From Marinobacter salexigens (GTDB taxonomy: Bacteria; Pseudomonadota; Gammaproteobacteria; Pseudomonadales; Oleiphilaceae): a stretch of DNA of 64,000 bases. Where the stretch lies: assembly GCF_002806945.1 (NCBI RefSeq), contig NZ_NIHC01000001.1, forward strand, positions 868,001-932,000, written 5' to 3'. A program made the translations under genes and the position numbers. The notes under the pieces are model-generated. The model saw nothing but the letters and a program-made list of their open reading frames with translations, was not told where the DNA came from and did no database searches. Below, in pieces: positions 62,754 to 64,000 of the stretch (position 1 is its first letter; the number at the start of each line of letters is the position of its first letter).

Positions 62754-62863
62754 GCGCTCAGGCAGGGAGGGGTCTCCAGGACTGTGAGCAGCAGGGATGC
62801 TGCGCTCAAGCCTACAAGGACGTATTTACGGCGTGTCCTGGAGACCCCTCCCTGCCTGAGTGC
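62754..62863 (+). repeat. ANGGAN palindromic element, copy 8 (compact form, inside the atu operon)
   Basis: The arms, 62754-62782 and 62835-62863, pair over 29 bp with one mismatch. On the plus strand the core has GCAGC-AGGGAT-GCTGC and TAC-AAGGAC-GTA. It sits between atuA and atuB. The orientation is opposite to copy 7, so the atu mRNA here would carry the complement of the motif. Confidence 0.9.
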
Positions 62864-62876
62864 GTGCACCACAAAA

Positions 62877-64000
62877 TCAGGAACGAACCAGCCCCGAAGG
62901 CACCGGCACCGGAAACTCAAGCAACTGCTGCGCAAACGCCTTGCCTTGTGGATCAATGCGCAGGCTGGCAACGCCACCTCCACCCAAGCTGTGTTCCAGC
63001 AAGAAGTTGAAGGCGTTAAGACCGGGGAGTGTCCAGCGAGTAACCTTGCCGCTTTCCGGATTCAACGTGTGTTCCATCCATTCAGCCACGGCTTCTTCGC
63101 TCAGCGCGGCTGCAATAAAAGGAACGAACTCAGGTTTGCGCGCGATAACACCAATGTTGCTGTGGTCACCTTTGTCACCACTGCGAGCCCATGCCAGGTC
63201 AATTAATGGCACAGTGGTGTCGGTTGTCGATGCGGCTTCAATTGGGGCTTGATCCTTGATCATGCCGGGCTGGAAGCCGCCGGCGCTGTCTACGGAAGCA
63301 GGGGTTTGCTCACCGTTCAGGTCAACAGAGACAGCAACCTCACTCTTGGGAACCAGGCACGAATAAAGTCGAATCTTTGGCCACACGGAGGGGCGTCCTC
63401 CCACAATGCCTGTCAGGCCTGGCGCCATGCCGGTAGCAGCTTGTGCAATTTCACGGGAGAACAGTACCAGAGCGCCTTTCTTTGGATGAGCTGCACTGAT
63501 TTTAACGATGACTTCCCGGCTACCTTGGCAGCGCCCTTGCTTACCGTATGTGGTTTCTGTGCCCAGCAGCTCGACACTGGTTTCGGTATAGTCCGGCAGG
63601 CCGCGCTCCTGGAACAGGCGTGATGTTTTCGTAAGAATGGCATCCGCCACTGCCTGGGCTTTTTTAGGGGCGTCGATGCCAGCAAGCAGGAAGGTTGCGG
63701 TACATTTGAAGCCATCTGGCCAGGTGCCAGATACCTTGTAACTGTCGGTGGGCGGCAAACCGCGGGCGCCTCGAACGGTTACACGGTCTGGCCCGCTTTC
63801 TATGAGTTCGACATCCGTAAAATCGCAGGTAACATCGGGCAGTAAATAGGCGCGCGGATCGCCAATCTCGTAAACCAATTGCTCAGCGACCGTGCCACGA
63901 CTTACCAAGCCACCTGTGCCTTCCGGTTTGGTAACTACGAACTCACCACTTGCGCTGACTTCAGCAATCGGGAAGCCCATATCCGCGAATCCCTCAGCAA
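62877..64000 (-). CDS. atuA: Acyclic terpene utilization protein AtuA (N-terminus beyond window)
   Basis: The frame is open to the right edge; about 374 C-terminal residues are visible and an internal ATG at 63980 is not the start. They include [38 protein letters not shown] and the AtuA C-terminal domain with [22 protein letters not shown] and [15 protein letters not shown]. AtuA proteins are about 590 residues long. AtuA is essential for citronellol/geraniol use in Pseudomonas, but its biochemical reaction is not established. It is the upstream gene of the visible operon. Confidence 0.88.
   Translation of the reverse strand, partial: AEGFADMGFPIAEVSASGEFVVTKPEGTGGLVSRGTVAEQLVYEIGDPRAYLLPDVTCDFTDVELIESGPDRVTVRGARGLPPTDSYKVSGTWPDGFKCTATFLLAGIDAPKKAQAVADAILTKTSRLFQERGLPDYTETSVELLGTETTYGKQGRCQGSREVIVKISAAHPKKGALVLFSREIAQAATGMAPGLTGIVGGRPSVWPKIRLYSCLVPKSEVAVSVDLNGEQTPASVDSAGGFQPGMIKDQAPIEAASTTDTTVPLIDLAWARSGDKGDHSNIGVIARKPEFVPFIAAALSEEAVAEWMEHTLNPESGKVTRWTLPGLNAFNFLLEHSLGGGGVASLRIDPQGKAFAQQLLEFPVPVPSGLVRS

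Noticed and set aside
16301..62863. Integron attC sites as an explanation for the palindromes
   Set aside because: attC sites have conserved ends and variable centres; here the ends vary and the centre is conserved. No integrase or cassette array is present.
16301..62863. REP elements mobilised by a RAYT transposase, or a MITE
   Set aside because: No RAYT or other transposase is in the window, no constant tetranucleotide stands at the stem foot, ends are not constant, and no target-site duplication was recognised. A distant transposase cannot be excluded.

Overview
The window looks like chromosomal DNA of a marine, hydrocarbon-degrading gammaproteobacterium, most likely Marinobacter or a close relative. 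The evidence is gene content: an AlkB alkane hydroxylase with beta-oxidation genes, a complete acyclic-terpene (atu) cluster, a six-gene Mrp Na+/H+ antiporter, and Pseudomonas-like versions of SerA/D-2-hydroxyglutarate dehydrogenase and of the imelysin iron cassette. No rRNA, tRNA, phage, insertion sequence or CRISPR array was seen, so the genus is an inference.

Layout. 1-6.98 kb: a truncated FemAB-like gene, two Spy/CpxP-like periplasmic proteins divergent from a CpxRA-type two-component system, then YigZ, a DUF4136 lipoprotein, a SUI1/YciH protein and a D-amino-acid dehydrogenase. 7.0-14.9 kb: an acyl-CoA ligase and the overlapping mnhA(B)CDEFG operon, preceded by a promoter and a possible 37-codon leader ORF. 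15-26 kb: a hydrocarbon-linked block (GlxA/AraC regulator, acyl-CoA dehydrogenase, crotonase, AlkB), followed by an acidic lipoprotein, a Tat-exported PhoX phosphatase and a chemoreceptor with a C-terminal domain. 26-32.6 kb: an MFS transporter and the iron-linked cassette imelysin - di-haem oxidoreductase - imelysin - DUF1513 with a Fur-like site. 32.6-43.2 kb: RlmJ, an unrecognised protein coupled to an MscS channel, a DUF4168 protein divergent from an NtrC-family sensor/regulator pair, a DMT transporter, a GIY-YIG protein, two alpha/beta hydrolases and an OmpA-like lipoprotein. 43.2-52.9 kb: SerA divergent from D-2-hydroxyglutarate dehydrogenase, a sirtuin, an ABC1 kinase, an FAH-family enzyme, adenine phosphoribosyltransferase with a purine permease, a YicG/TRIC-type channel and a quinone oxidoreductase. 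53.3-64 kb: atuHGFEDCBA on the minus strand, with atuA cut by the window end.

The most interesting signal is a family of eight intergenic elements (16301-16483, 18443-18623, 19502-19676, 46789-46897, 52885-52994, 53124-53231, 57964-58077, 62754-62863). Each is closed by a 22-30 bp inverted repeat. The arm sequence differs from copy to copy but stays self-complementary, while the core is conserved. The core folds into small hairpins whose six-base loops read ANGGAN, with stems that change in a paired way between copies. Five copies are compact (about 110 bp, two such loops) and three are long (about 180 bp, extra hairpins). The loops resemble CsrA/RsmA recognition sites and, from memory, the orphan RNA motif called TwoAYGGAY. 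Copies occur inside the atu operon, inside the acyl-CoA dehydrogenase/crotonase unit, in one divergent promoter region and between convergent genes.

As a whole the region describes a cell that oxidises alkanes and branched terpenoids to acyl-CoAs, exchanges Na+ for H+, and takes up iron.
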